From: Paraburkholderia tropica
GTDB taxonomy: Bacteria; Pseudomonadota; Gammaproteobacteria; Burkholderiales; Burkholderiaceae
NCBI RefSeq assembly: GCF_900109265.1
Contig: NZ_FNZM01000019.1
Coordinates: 1 to 64,000, forward strand
Direction of reading: 5' to 3'
DNA length: 64,000 nucleotides
Of the stretch, positions 33,655 through 43,208 are shown piece after piece. The notes under the pieces are model-generated. The model did not search any database and had not been told where the DNA came from. It was given only the letters and a program-made list of their open reading frames with translations. Numbering within the stretch: the first letter of the stretch is position 1; every line of letters begins with the position of its first letter. The position numbers were made by a program, and so were the translations under genes.

Positions 33655-35454
33655 ATGCCGAATTCGTTCGCCTCTCGTCGCCTTGCCGTCAACGAAGTTT
33701 TTCCGCGTGTTTTCCCAATTTCCGATCGGAAACAAACGCACACGAAGCTGAAACACCGCGCCGCCGCGCTGTGCATCGCGCTCGCACTCGGATGCGGCGC
33801 ACACGGCGTGGCGTTCGCGCAAACAGCGACGCAAACAGCACCGCAAACGGCGCCGCAAACCGCGCAGGAAACGACCGCTCTGCCGCTGCCGCCGTCCGAG
33901 CTTTACGGCCAGCTTTATCGCGACGTCGAACTTGCGCAGGTCTATCCGGACAGCAAAACGTTCGCGGACATGACGCCAAACGAAGCGCCCGCCAACATCG
34001 TCGAGGCCTACGCAAGCTGGCGCACCGAGCACGCGAACATCACCGACGCCGATGCGCGTAAAACCGCGCTGCGGCAGTTCGTCGAGCAGCATTTTTCCGC
34101 CGCGAAAGTCGCCACCGACAGCTATGTCGCCGATCCGAACCAGAACGTCGTGAGCCATATCGACACGCTCTGGGACGTGCTGCGCCGCAACCCCGACGCG
34201 GGCCAGCAACCCTATTCGTCGCTACTGCCGCTGCCGAATCCGTACGTGGTGCCGGGCGGCCGTTTCAACGAGATTTACTACTGGGATTCGTACTTCATCA
34301 TGCTCGGCCTGGAAGCGAGCGGGCGGCACGATCTCACGCGCGACACGCTCGACAATTTCGCCACGCTCATCGACCGCTACGGCCACATTCCGAACGGCAA
34401 TCGCACCTATTACCTGAGCCGCTCGCAGCCGCCGTTCTTCGCGCAGATGGTGGCGCTCGTCGCGCAGCGCGACGGCGACGGCGACGCCGTCTATGTGCGC
34501 TATCTGCCGGAACTGCGCAAGGAATACGACTACTGGATGGCGGGCGCAGACACGCTCAAGCCCGGCGAAGCCGCGCAGCACGTCGTGCGTCTCGCGGACG
34601 GCACGCTGCTCAACCGCTACTGGGACGCGCGCGCCACGCCGCGCGACGAGTCTTACCGCGAAGACGTGCTGACGGCCCAGGCCGCGCCGCAGCGCGACGC
34701 CGCCGACCTGTGGCGCAATCTGCGCGCGGGCGGCGAAACCGGCTGGGATTTCAGCTCGCGCTGGTTCGCCGACAACCACACGCTCGCGACCATCGACATC
34801 ACCTCGCTCGTGCCCGTCGATCTCAACGCGCTGCTCGTCGATCTCGAACGCACGCTCGCGAAAGCCTATGGCCTGAAGGGCGACGCCGCGCAAGCCCAGG
34901 CGATGACCCGGCGCGCGCAACAACGCAGCGCGGCCATCGAACGCGTGCTCTGGGACCCGCAACTGCACGCGTTCAGCGACTACGATTTCGTGCATCACAC
35001 GCTCACGCACCGGCTGACGGCGGCGACGGTCTATCCGCTCTACACGGGCGTCGCCACGCGCGCGCAGGCGCGCCAGGTGGCCGCCGCCGTGCGCGCGGGG
35101 CTGCTGCGGCCGGGCGGACTCGCCACCACGCAGGTGTCGAGCGGCCAGCAATGGGACGAACCGAACGGCTGGGCGCCGCTGCAATATCTCGCGATCGCCG
35201 GGTTGCGCCGCTACGGCGAACGCGCGCTCGCGCAGACCATCGCCACGCGCTGGATCGCGACCAACCTCGTCTATTACCGACGCACCGTCAAGCTCGTCGA
35301 AAAGTACGACGTGAGCGCGGCGGCCGCGAAGGCGTCGTCGGCGGGCGGCGGCGAATATCCGCTGCAGGACGGCTTCGGCTGGACCAACGGCGTGCTGCGC
35401 GCGCTGCTCGTGATGTATCCGCATACGGAAGGCGCGACGATTCCGGCTCAGTGA
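33655..35454 (+). CDS. treA: periplasmic trehalase (GH37)
   Basis: A 599-residue hydrolase splitting trehalose to two glucoses in the periplasm. An unusually long n-region precedes the signal-peptide core (AALCIALALGCGAHGVAFA) and a Thr/Gln/Ala/Pro linker. Both trehalase signatures are present: PGGRFNEIYYWDSYF and QQWDEPNGWAPLQ. The catalytic pair is likely D365 (GWDFSSRW) and E549 (KLVEKYD). The ATG at 33655 is tentative; a start nearer the hydrophobic core is possible. Divergent from pobA, monocistronic. Confidence 0.93.
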   Translation: MPNSFASRRLAVNEVFPRVFPISDRKQTHTKLKHRAAALCIALALGCGAHGVAFAQTATQTAPQTAPQTAQETTALPLPPSELYGQLYRDVELAQVYPDSKTFADMTPNEAPANIVEAYASWRTEHANITDADARKTALRQFVEQHFSAAKVATDSYVADPNQNVVSHIDTLWDVLRRNPDAGQQPYSSLLPLPNPYVVPGGRFNEIYYWDSYFIMLGLEASGRHDLTRDTLDNFATLIDRYGHIPNGNRTYYLSRSQPPFFAQMVALVAQRDGDGDAVYVRYLPELRKEYDYWMAGADTLKPGEAAQHVVRLADGTLLNRYWDARATPRDESYREDVLTAQAAPQRDAADLWRNLRAGGETGWDFSSRWFADNHTLATIDITSLVPVDLNALLVDLERTLAKAYGLKGDAAQAQAMTRRAQQRSAAIERVLWDPQLHAFSDYDFVHHTLTHRLTAATVYPLYTGVATRAQARQVAAAVRAGLLRPGGLATTQVSSGQQWDEPNGWAPLQYLAIAGLRRYGERALAQTIATRWIATNLVYYRRTVKLVEKYDVSAAAAKASSAGGGEYPLQDGFGWTNGVLRALLVMYPHTEGATIPAQ

Positions 35455-35933
35455 TTCGGGCACCGATTCACGCTGATTCGCGCCGATCTCGCACAAGCGA
35501 ATCGGCGCGTCTACGAGGATCCCGCCGACCTGTTCGCGCATCTCGACGAAATCGCCGCGCGCAATTGGCGCGGACTGATGCGGACTGATGCGGACTGATG
35601 CGCATGAATCGCCGATCAATCCAGCCCAAGCGCCGTTCGCACCGCAACGCGTAGCAGCGAACAGACGCCGCGCCATCCACGCCACAATCTGAAACGATTC
35701 GGGCCGCGCGCCGTATCTGTCTGCACGGGTCCGCACGGCTCGGCACGCAAAAACGCCCCGCAATGCAGCATCGGCCCATGCACCGCGTCCGTGCAGCGCG
35801 ATGTGCGACGCGCCCACGCCGCCGCGCCAAACCGGCCGCAGCGTGCATACAGCGCGCCTTCGGCGTATGCTCGACCTCATGACCGCAGAGCAATCTGCAC
35901 ACTGGCAGCCGGCTTGCGCCGTCCGAACCGCCA
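35455..35933. other. intergenic region with a hairpin and a triple 10-mer
   Basis: No gene recognised. CGCGCCGAT (35479-35487) and ATCGGCGCG (35501-35509) form a 9-bp hairpin 25 nt after the trehalase stop, possibly ending its transcript though without a T run. CGGACTGATG is then repeated three times without gaps at 35571-35600. The upstream part of the next open frame lies at its right end. Confidence 0.55.
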
Positions 35934-36904
35934 TGAACGTCTCCGATCCCGCCTCAGCCGCCGAACCCGGTCCCCGCACAGGACCGCGCGTCACCGTGGT
36001 CGTGCTCACGCGCAATCACGTGCGCCAGACCATCGACACCGTCGCGCGCCTCACCGCGCTGCCCGAGCGCCCCTACGTAATCGTCGCCGACAACGGCTCG
36101 ACCGATTCCACCGTCGGCCTGCTCGCGTCGCTGTTTCCGCAGGTCCGCATCGTTCAGGCGCTCGGCGACCTCGGCATGGCGGGCTTCAATCGCGCCATTT
36201 CGCTCGCGCCGACCGAGTACGTCGCCTGCTGCGACGACAGCACGTGGTTCGCGCCCGGCGCGCTCGCGCGCGCGGCGCTGCTGCTCGACGAGCATCCGCA
36301 GGTCGCCGTGCTCAATGCCCGCGTTGTCGGCGACGACGAACGCGAAATCCACCCGGCCTGCCTGATGCTGCACGCCACCTCGCCCGCCGCCGACGAGCCG
36401 CCCGGCCCCACGCTCGCGGGCTACATGGCGGGCGCGTGCATTGTCCGCACCGCCGTGTTCCGCGCGCTCGGCGGCTATGAAACGCGCCTCTCGCACGGCG
36501 GCGCGGAGGAACTGGCCGCGCTCGACCTGCTGGCCGCCGGCCATGCGATCGTCTATTGCGAGCAGGCGCTTGCGCATCGCGAACCGCTCTATCGCGGCTT
36601 CACGCGCGCGCAGCACTGCGCGCTTGCGCGCAACGCCGCGTGGGTCGCCTGGATGCGTCTGCCGATGCGCGACGCGCTCGCCGCCACCGGCCGCGCGCTG
36701 GCCGTGTTCGCGCGTCAGCGCTCGCTCGGACCCGCCGGTTTCGCGCTGCTGCGCGGCGTGTTCTGGACCCTCGGACGCCGCCGCCGCGTGCCCGCGCATG
36801 TGGTGCAGCTCACCCGCCAGGTACGCCGCGCCGAGCGCCAGGTGCGCGCCGGCATTCCCGCCGTGGCCGAAAAGTACGACCGCGCGGGCCAGCGTGCGTG
36901 GTAA
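35934..36904 (+). CDS. family 2 glycosyltransferase
   Basis: A 323-residue GT-A-fold transferase. VTVVVLTRNHVRQTID begins the nucleotide-binding domain, ADNGSTDSTVGLLA is the second strand, and CCDDSTWFAPGAL takes the place of the metal-binding DxD region (here DDS). GYMAGACIVRTAVFRALGGYETRLSHGGAEEL is the acceptor-side motif with the ED-like element. No membrane spans. Start uncertain: ATG 35867 is also in frame, and neither has a good ribosome binding site. It would add a sugar to a polysaccharide or lipid; no other glycan genes lie near. Confidence 0.85.
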
Positions 36905-37004
36905 GCTGCGCGCGAACAGTGCCGCCCCGGCAAGGGGCGCCGGCCGCGGGCGCGCGCCTTGCGCGCCCCGATCATCTGAGAGACCTCAACGCGAAACAAG
37001 GACC

Positions 37005-39035
37005 ATGACGACGTCCGGCTCCGCCCTGCAACCCGACTCAGGCCTCGCCGCCGAAGGCCATAGCGGACGCCGCTTCGAAGCGCTCGTGCAGCCGATCGAG
37101 GACTACGCGATCTTCCTGCTCGATCCGCGCGGCTACGTCGTGAGCTGGAACAACGGCGCGGCGCGCATCAAGGGCTACGAGGCCCACGAGATCATCGGTC
37201 AGCATTTCTCGCGCTTTTACACCGACGAAGCCAACGGCCGCCGCTGGCCCGAGCACGAGCTCGAACAGGCCGCGCTGCACGGCCGCTTCAACGACGAAGG
37301 CTGGCGCGTGCGCAAGGACGGCTCGATGTTCTGGGCCAACGTCGTGATCACGGCGCTGCGCGAACAGGACGGCTCGCTCGCCGGCTTCGCCAAGGTCACG
37401 CGCGACCTCACGGCCGAGCGCCGCCAGGTCGAGGCGCTGCGCCTGTCGGAAGAACGCTTTCGCCTGCTGGTCGAAAGCGTCAGCGATTACGCAATCTTCA
37501 TGCTCGACCCGCAAGGCCGCGTGGTGAGCTGGAACAGCGGCGCGACCAACCTCAAGGGCTATCGCCCCGCCGAAATCGTCGGTCAGCATTTTTCCGTGTT
37601 CTATCCGCCCGAGGAAGCCGCCGCCGGCGCGCCCGAGCGCGAACTGCGCCGCGCCGCCGAAATGGGGCGCTGCATCAACGAAGGCTGGCGCGTGCGCAAG
37701 GACGGCTCGATGTTCTGGGCCAACGTCACGCTCACGGCCATTCACGACATGCACGGTCGCCTGACCGGTTTCGCCAAGGTCACGCGCGATATGACCGAAA
37801 GCCGCCGCACCGACGAACTCGAGCATTCGAGCGAGCAGATGAAGCAGTTCCTCGCCATGCTCGCGCACGAGCTGCGCAATCCGCTCGCGCCGGTGCGCAA
37901 CGCCATCGCCACGATGCGGCTGATGCCGGGCGCGAGCCCCGAAATCGACCAGGCGCGCGATCTGATCGACCGGCAGATCGTGCATCTCACGCGGCTCGTC
38001 GACGATTTGCTCGACGTGGGCCGCATCACCTCCGGCAAGATCGAATTGCGCGAGGCGCCGCTCGATCTCTGCGAAGTGATGCGCCATGCCGTCGATGCCG
38101 CGCGGCCCTTCACGGCGGCGCGCCGCCAGCGCGTCGACGTGCACATGCCCGACGCGCCGATCGCCATGACCGGCGACCACACGCGCCTCGTGCAGGTGCT
38201 GCAGAACCTGCTGCACAACGCCTCGAAGTTTTCGCCCGACGAGAGCCGCATCGTCATCGACACGCAGAGCGCGGCGCGCACGGTGCAGATCCAGGTGCGC
38301 GACGAAGGACGCGGCCTGCGGCCCGACACCTTCGAGTCGATCTTCGGCCTCTTCAGCCAGGACCGCTCGATGCCGGGACCGAGCGAGAACGGACTCGGCA
38401 TCGGCCTGATGCTGTGCCGCTCGCTCATCGAGCTGCACGGCGGCACGATTTCGGCGGCGAGCGACGGGCCCGGCATGGGCAGCACGTTCACGATCCGTCT
38501 GCCGCTGTCGCGCGCGAGTGCGCAGAGCGCGGGCGCGAATCCGCTCGGCGACGGCCTGATCAGCACCGTCGAGCCGATCGCGAGCGCGCACGACGCGGCC
38601 GCGCCGCTGCGCGTGCTCGTGGTCGACGACAACCGCGATTCCGCCGACAGCCTCGCGATGCTGCTGGAGTTGAAGGGCCACGACGTGCGCGTGGCCTATA
38701 GCGCCACCCAGGCGCGCGAATGCGTGAGCGACTTCACGCCCGACGCCGCGCTCATCGACATCGCCATGCCCGAGATCGACGGCTATGCGGCGCTGCGTTT
38801 TCTGCGCGCGCACCCGCCGCTCGCGCACACGCTGTTCGCGGCGATGACCGGTTTCGGCCAGGCCGCCGACGTCGAACTCACGCGCGCGGCGGGCTTCGAG
38901 ATGCATCTCGTCAAACCGGTGGACGCCGCGCTGTTCGACGAGCTGCTCGCGCGCGCCGCCGTGCGCCGCGCCGCGCTCGCGCCGCTGGGACCGCTCGGGC
39001 CGCTCGGCCCGCTGGAACTGCCGCCGTCGAGCTGA
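37005..39035 (+). CDS. hybrid sensor histidine kinase with tandem PAS domains and receiver
   Basis: A 676-residue soluble sensor kinase. PAS1 covers residues about 23-140 and PAS2 about 148-265; each contains a VVSWN(N/S)GA segment and a GWRVRKDGSMFWANV segment. The HisKA domain has the phospho-acceptor H288 (MLAHELRNPLAPVRN). The HATPase shows LLHNASKFSP, DEGRGL and a GLGIGLMLCRSLIELHGG box. A C-terminal receiver carries D585 (ALIDIAMPEIDG). There is no signal peptide or membrane span, so the signal is intracellular. It ends in a Pro-Leu-Gly repeat. GGA precedes ATG 37005. Starts 100 nt after the glycosyltransferase. Output partner unknown. Confidence 0.93.
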   Translation: MTTSGSALQPDSGLAAEGHSGRRFEALVQPIEDYAIFLLDPRGYVVSWNNGAARIKGYEAHEIIGQHFSRFYTDEANGRRWPEHELEQAALHGRFNDEGWRVRKDGSMFWANVVITALREQDGSLAGFAKVTRDLTAERRQVEALRLSEERFRLLVESVSDYAIFMLDPQGRVVSWNSGATNLKGYRPAEIVGQHFSVFYPPEEAAAGAPERELRRAAEMGRCINEGWRVRKDGSMFWANVTLTAIHDMHGRLTGFAKVTRDMTESRRTDELEHSSEQMKQFLAMLAHELRNPLAPVRNAIATMRLMPGASPEIDQARDLIDRQIVHLTRLVDDLLDVGRITSGKIELREAPLDLCEVMRHAVDAARPFTAARRQRVDVHMPDAPIAMTGDHTRLVQVLQNLLHNASKFSPDESRIVIDTQSAARTVQIQVRDEGRGLRPDTFESIFGLFSQDRSMPGPSENGLGIGLMLCRSLIELHGGTISAASDGPGMGSTFTIRLPLSRASAQSAGANPLGDGLISTVEPIASAHDAAAPLRVLVVDDNRDSADSLAMLLELKGHDVRVAYSATQARECVSDFTPDAALIDIAMPEIDGYAALRFLRAHPPLAHTLFAAMTGFGQAADVELTRAAGFEMHLVKPVDAALFDELLARAAVRRAALAPLGPLGPLGPLELPPSS

Positions 39036-39075
39036 GCGTTACAGCGCTCCCGGCCCGTACTTCGCGCCCCGTATT

Positions 39076-39909
39076 TCAGGGCATTTTCGGCACGAAATCC
39101 CGATACTCGATCTGCGCGCCGCGTACGACGATCGCGGTGGACTCCGGCACTTCCGCCCACGCGTCCGGCAGATCGACGATCGGCTCCGAGACGAGCAGAT
39201 AGGCATCCTCGCCGACCGCATTGATGCGCGGATCGTCGGGATACAGCTCGTGCAGATGCTTGAACGACGTGCTATGAAACAGCGAACGCGAATTGCGCTC
39301 GCTCGAATAACGCACCGCCACGAGTTGTTCGCCGTCGCTCGCGCACACCGTCATGTTGAGCGCCGGCTCGATGCCGTGCGCCTTCGCCGTCGCCTCGACG
39401 AAACCCGCCATGCGTTCGAGCGCGAGCACGGGATCGAGTTCGAGACCGAAAGTCATCGCCAGATAGAACATCGCCTCCGAATCGGTCGAGCCTTCGAGCG
39501 CATTGAAGCGGCCCGGATCGATCGCGACCAGCAACTCGCGCCGCACCAGCGGAAAACTCTCGATCAGCCCGTTGTGCGCGAACATCCAGCGCCGATGCCG
39601 GAACGGATGGCAATTGGTTTCCTGCACCGGCGTATGCGTCGCGGCGCGCACGTGCGCGAGGAACATCGGCGCCTGCACGGCGCGCGCGAGTTCGCGCAGA
39701 TTGCGGTCGTTCCAGGCCGGATGCACGCTGCGATAGCGATACGGAATGTCATGCGGATGCTGATACCAGCCGAGACCGAAGCCGTCGCCGTTGGTCGTGG
39801 TGGCGCCGAGCGTCGAATGCAGGCTCTGGTCGATCAGCGAATGGCGCGCGCGAAACAGCACGGTTTCGAGCGGCACGGCGTTGCCCGTGTAGGCGAGCCA
39901 ACGGCACAT
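39076..39909 (-). CDS. class II glutamine amidotransferase domain protein
   Basis: A 277-residue N-terminal-nucleophile amidotransferase. The start MCRWLAYTG puts the catalytic cysteine at position 2, and GDGFGLGWY, RAATHTPVQETNCHPF and FAHNGLIESFP are the substrate-binding loops of YafJ/GATase_6-type proteins. AGGAGTGACTCC precedes ATG 39909; the frame extension to 39996 would bury the nucleophile and is rejected. It resembles EgtC/YafJ; no ergothioneine genes are adjacent, so the acceptor is unknown. Confidence 0.9.
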   Translation of the reverse strand: MCRWLAYTGNAVPLETVLFRARHSLIDQSLHSTLGATTTNGDGFGLGWYQHPHDIPYRYRSVHPAWNDRNLRELARAVQAPMFLAHVRAATHTPVQETNCHPFRHRRWMFAHNGLIESFPLVRRELLVAIDPGRFNALEGSTDSEAMFYLAMTFGLELDPVLALERMAGFVEATAKAHGIEPALNMTVCASDGEQLVAVRYSSERNSRSLFHSTSFKHLHELYPDDPRINAVGEDAYLLVSEPIVDLPDAWAEVPESTAIVVRGAQIEYRDFVPKMP

Positions 39910-39970
39910 GGAGTCACTCCTTCGTCTGACGATGTCGATGAGGGCGGCCGCGCCGGGCGCTTTCGCCCGC

Positions 39971-40651
39971 TCAGTTCGCGACGTGAAGCCCGGCAATCGG
40001 CGTGAGAAAGCCCGTGAGTCCGGTGAGTATGATCTGCACGCCGATGCACAACAACAGGAACGACGAGACGCGCATCGCCACGCGCGTGCCTTCCACGCCC
40101 AGATAGTGCGCGAGGCGCGCGGCGCGACTGTAGACGTAATAGATCACGACCATCACGAGCACCGAAATCGCCACCGACGCGATGCTCGACAGCAGCCATG
40201 CCGACAGCTTGTGCGTGCGGTTCGCGTTTAGCGCGATGGCCGTGGCAATCGAGCCGGGACCGGTGGTGAGCGGAATCGTCAGCGGAAAGAAAGCCTTGCC
40301 GGTCGCCGACCACGCGCTCACCGGCTTGACCGCCGGATCGTTCGCCACGGGCGGCTCCGGTTCGGGCGCATTGAGCATCTGCCAGCCGGAAACGGCCACC
40401 GCGAGACCGCCGCCGATACGCAGCGCCTCCATCGAAATGCCGAAGAAATGCAGGATCGGCGTGCCGACGAAAAAGGCCGCGAGCAGCACGAAACAGGCGT
40501 TGGTGGCGACGCGCTTGGCGAGCAGGCGGCGCTCCTCGTCGGTGAGCGTCGAGGTGCGGTCGAGAAAGACGAACGCGATGCCGATAGGGTTGATGATGCT
40601 GATCAGTCCGGTGAAACCGAACAGAATGTCGGAAATGAGGCTCTCGATCAT
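39971..40651 (-). CDS. MarC family integral membrane protein
   Basis: A 226-residue inner-membrane protein of the MarC/YchE/YhgN family. Six spans are visible; family features include ISIINPIGIAFVFLDRT near residue 18, IGGGLAVAVSGWQMLN near 80, and FPLTIPLTTGPGSIATAIALN near 120. Once linked to multiple antibiotic resistance, the family has no settled function. ATG 40651. It lies 61 nt upstream of the amidotransferase on the same strand. Confidence 0.92.
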   Translation of the reverse strand: MIESLISDILFGFTGLISIINPIGIAFVFLDRTSTLTDEERRLLAKRVATNACFVLLAAFFVGTPILHFFGISMEALRIGGGLAVAVSGWQMLNAPEPEPPVANDPAVKPVSAWSATGKAFFPLTIPLTTGPGSIATAIALNANRTHKLSAWLLSSIASVAISVLVMVVIYYVYSRAARLAHYLGVEGTRVAMRVSSFLLLCIGVQIILTGLTGFLTPIAGLHVAN

Positions 40652-40909
40652 GAAGGCAATCCGGTAAGGCCCCACGAGGGCCAGGCTGCGTGCAGTGTAC
40701 CCAAAGCGATGCGCGGCGTGTCCCGACGGTGCCTGCCCGCGCGCGGGCCGCCGCACGCTTGATGCGACGCAACAACGATACCCGCGTACCGGCGCGCGCC
40801 GCAGGCGGGAGATCAGGGATTTTTGGCAGCTTTACGGGGCGCGTTCGCGGGAATAGAGTGGCGGGACCGCACCCGGACGCAACGTTTGCCTTCTTCCCAA
40901 GGAGTCGCC

Positions 40910-41137
40910 ATGTCACTGAGGTTGCTTGCCGCCCTGCCCTTCATCGGCATCCTGCTGGGCGTGCCGTTCGTGAACCATACCGAGCCGCTCGTGCTCGGCA
41001 TGCCGCTGGTGCTGGCGTGGATCGTGATGTGGGTCGTGCTGACCTCGGTGATCATGGCGATCGTCTACCGGCTCGATCCGTCGAACCGCGTCGCGCTCGA
41101 CGGCGAATCCGACCTGCCGCGCGAGGTGCGATCATGA
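40910..41137 (+). CDS. DUF3311 small membrane protein, symporter partner
   Basis: A 75-residue protein with two membrane helices (LLAALPFIGILLGVPFVN and LVLAWIVMWVVLTSVIMAIVYRLD). DUF3311 proteins are regularly encoded directly before sodium:solute symporters of the MctP type, as here, where its stop overlaps the symporter ATG by 4 nt. AAGGAG precedes the ATG. Probably an auxiliary subunit or stabiliser of the transporter. Confidence 0.88.
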   Translation: MSLRLLAALPFIGILLGVPFVNHTEPLVLGMPLVLAWIVMWVVLTSVIMAIVYRLDPSNRVALDGESDLPREVRS

Positions 41138-42609
41138 GCGCGCTTCTCATCATCGTGGCGATTACGATCGTGGCGCTCGCGCTCGGCATGCGCGCGCGGC
41201 GCGGCCACGACATGAATCTCGAACAGTGGTCGGTGGGCGGACGCAGCTTCGGCACCGCGTTCGTGTTCCTGCTGATGGCGGGCGAGATCTACACCACGTT
41301 CACGTTTCTCGGCGGCAGCGGCTTCGCGTACGGCAAGGGCGCGCCCGTCTATTACATCCTCGCTTACGCGACGCTCGCGTACATCCTCTCGTACTGGATG
41401 CTGCCGCCCATCTGGCGCTTCGCGAAGCAGCACCGCCTCGTTTCGCAGCCGCATTTCTTCGCGCGCAAATACAACAGCCCCGCGCTCGGCGTGCTGGTCG
41501 CGTGCGTGGGCGTGCTCGCGCTGGTGCCGTATCTCGTACTGCAACTGAAGGGCCTCGGCATCATCGTGACGACGGCCTCGTACGGCGCGATTTCGTCGAC
41601 GGCGGCCATCTGGATCGGCGCGGCCGTGGTGACGGCCTACGTGATCGTCTCGGGCGTGCGCGGCTGCGCGTGGAATTCCGTCGTGAAGGACACGATGATT
41701 CTCGCCATCGCCGTGTTCCTCGGCATCTATTTGCCGATCCATCATTACGGCAGCCTCGGCGAGATGTTCCGCGCCATCGATGCCGCCAAACCGGGCTTCC
41801 TCACTTTCCCCGCGAAGGGCCAGAGCGTGACGTGGTTCCAGTCGACGGTGCTGCTCACGGCGCTTGGCTTCTTCATGTGGCCGCATACGTTCGGCTCGGT
41901 CTACACCGCGAAGGACGACCGCATTTTCCGCCGCAACGCGATGATCCTGCCGCTGTATCAGCTGATCCTGCTGTTCGTGTTCTTCTGCGGATTCGCCGCC
42001 GTGCTCAAGGTGCCGGGCCTCAAGGGCGGCGACATCGATCTCTCGCTGTTCCGGCTTTCGCTGCAAACCTTCGACCCGTGGTTCGTCGGCGTGATCGGCG
42101 CGGCGGGCGTGCTCACAGCGCTCGTGCCGGGCTCGATGATCCTGACCACGGCATCGACGCTGCTCGCCAACGACGTCTATCGCGGCGCGATGATGAAAAC
42201 CACCGACGACGCACGCGTCGCGCGGCTCGCGCGCATGTTCGTGCCGGTGATCGCGCTGGTGGCGGTCGGCTTCACGCTCAAGGGCGGCGATACGATCGTC
42301 GCGCTCCTGCTGATGGGCTATAACTTCGTGACGCAGTTGTTCCCGGCGCTGGTGTGCAGCCTCGCGCCGCGCAATCGCGTGACGAAACAAGGCGCGTTCT
42401 GCGGGATTCTCGCGGGCGCGCTGGTGGTCGCGCTGACCACGCTGATGCACGTGAGCGTCGCGCAACTGATCCCCTTCGCGCCCGATGCGCTCAAGGACAT
42501 CAATATCGGCTTTCTGGCGCTCGGCGTGAATATCGTCGTGCTCGCCGCCGTGAGCGTGGTGACGCAGCCGCGCACGCACGCGGATCACGAGCATGCGGGG
42601 GCGCATTGA
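41134..42609 (+). CDS. sodium:solute symporter (SSS family, MctP-like)
   Basis: A 491-residue inner-membrane symporter with about 13 hydrophobic spans. EQWSVGGRSFGTAFVFLLMAGEIYTTFTFLG is the conserved first-loop region, YILSYWMLPPIWRFAKQ follows, and LTALVPGSMILTTASTLLANDVYRG is the SSS signature with the sodium-site serines/threonines. Monocarboxylate carriers (lactate, pyruvate) of the MctP group have this pattern; the exact substrate is not certain. Translationally coupled to DUF3311 through ATGA. Confidence 0.92.
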   Translation: MSALLIIVAITIVALALGMRARRGHDMNLEQWSVGGRSFGTAFVFLLMAGEIYTTFTFLGGSGFAYGKGAPVYYILAYATLAYILSYWMLPPIWRFAKQHRLVSQPHFFARKYNSPALGVLVACVGVLALVPYLVLQLKGLGIIVTTASYGAISSTAAIWIGAAVVTAYVIVSGVRGCAWNSVVKDTMILAIAVFLGIYLPIHHYGSLGEMFRAIDAAKPGFLTFPAKGQSVTWFQSTVLLTALGFFMWPHTFGSVYTAKDDRIFRRNAMILPLYQLILLFVFFCGFAAVLKVPGLKGGDIDLSLFRLSLQTFDPWFVGVIGAAGVLTALVPGSMILTTASTLLANDVYRGAMMKTTDDARVARLARMFVPVIALVAVGFTLKGGDTIVALLLMGYNFVTQLFPALVCSLAPRNRVTKQGAFCGILAGALVVALTTLMHVSVAQLIPFAPDALKDINIGFLALGVNIVVLAAVSVVTQPRTHADHEHAGAH

Positions 42610-42639
42610 GGGTGGGGGTTGACGGGCTGGCGCCGCATG

Positions 42640-42675
42640 CAAAAAAGGCCGTCTTGCGACGGCCTTTTTTATTTT
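42640..42675. terminator. bidirectional terminator between the symporter and yhaV
   Basis: AAAAAAGGCCGTC / GACGGCCTTTTTT with a TTGC loop (42641-42670) and poly-T on both strands. It ends the symporter operon and, on the minus strand, overlaps the stop end of the YhaV gene. Confidence 0.9.
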
Positions 42676-43208
42676 GCTGACTTCGCAGCAGCGCTCGAAG
42701 AACCCGTCGCCTTCGCCAGTCCCGGCGTGGCGGCGCGCGCTTCGGCCAGCAACGTGTCCCAGTCGTCCGGCGGTCGCTTGCGGTCCAGCATCTTGCCGAA
42801 CACCCGGTAGGCGTCGCTCGCCGAGCCATAGGCGCGCCGGGTCCGATCGTCGTTCACCCAGCCAAGAATGATCGTTCGACTCGGTTTGTGAAAGCGAAAA
42901 AACAAGCGATATTGCTGGAAAAATTTCGCGCGGAACCAGTGTTTGCGCGCATCGCCCAAGGTGTCGCCTTGCCGGTATTCCGCCTTCTCCGGATCGTCGG
43001 GGATCAGTTCCCAGGCAAGCTTCGCGATGGCCGCGAGCCGCCTGGTCGCGTTCTTCGTCAGGTAATCTTCCGGGAGCTTACGCTTGAGCGCCTCGACTTC
43101 TTCCAACAACGATTCGAGCTGATCGAGAAAGCACGGATGGGCGAAGATCGCCCATCCATTGACCACGAGTATCGGTGTCTGCGCGTGTGATGCCCCCGCC
43201 GTGGTCAT
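42669..43208 (-). CDS. yhaV: type II toxin YhaV (ribonuclease)
   Basis: A 179-residue toxin of the YhaV family, an RelE-like ribosome-associated mRNase. Family stretches: LVVNGWAIFAHPCFLDQLESLLEEVEALKRK at the N terminus, RLAAIAKLAWELIPDDPEKAEYRQGDTLG, then KHWFRAKFFQQYRLFFRFH and IILGWVNDDRTRRAYGSASDAYRVF with conserved Arg/Tyr residues. It has an Ala/Ser/Lys-rich tail beyond the E. coli length (154). ATG overlaps the PrlF stop by 4 nt, the usual antitoxin-first coupling. Confidence 0.93.
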   Translation of the reverse strand: MTTAGASHAQTPILVVNGWAIFAHPCFLDQLESLLEEVEALKRKLPEDYLTKNATRRLAAIAKLAWELIPDDPEKAEYRQGDTLGDARKHWFRAKFFQQYRLFFRFHKPSRTIILGWVNDDRTRRAYGSASDAYRVFGKMLDRKRPPDDWDTLLAEARAATPGLAKATGSSSAAAKSAK

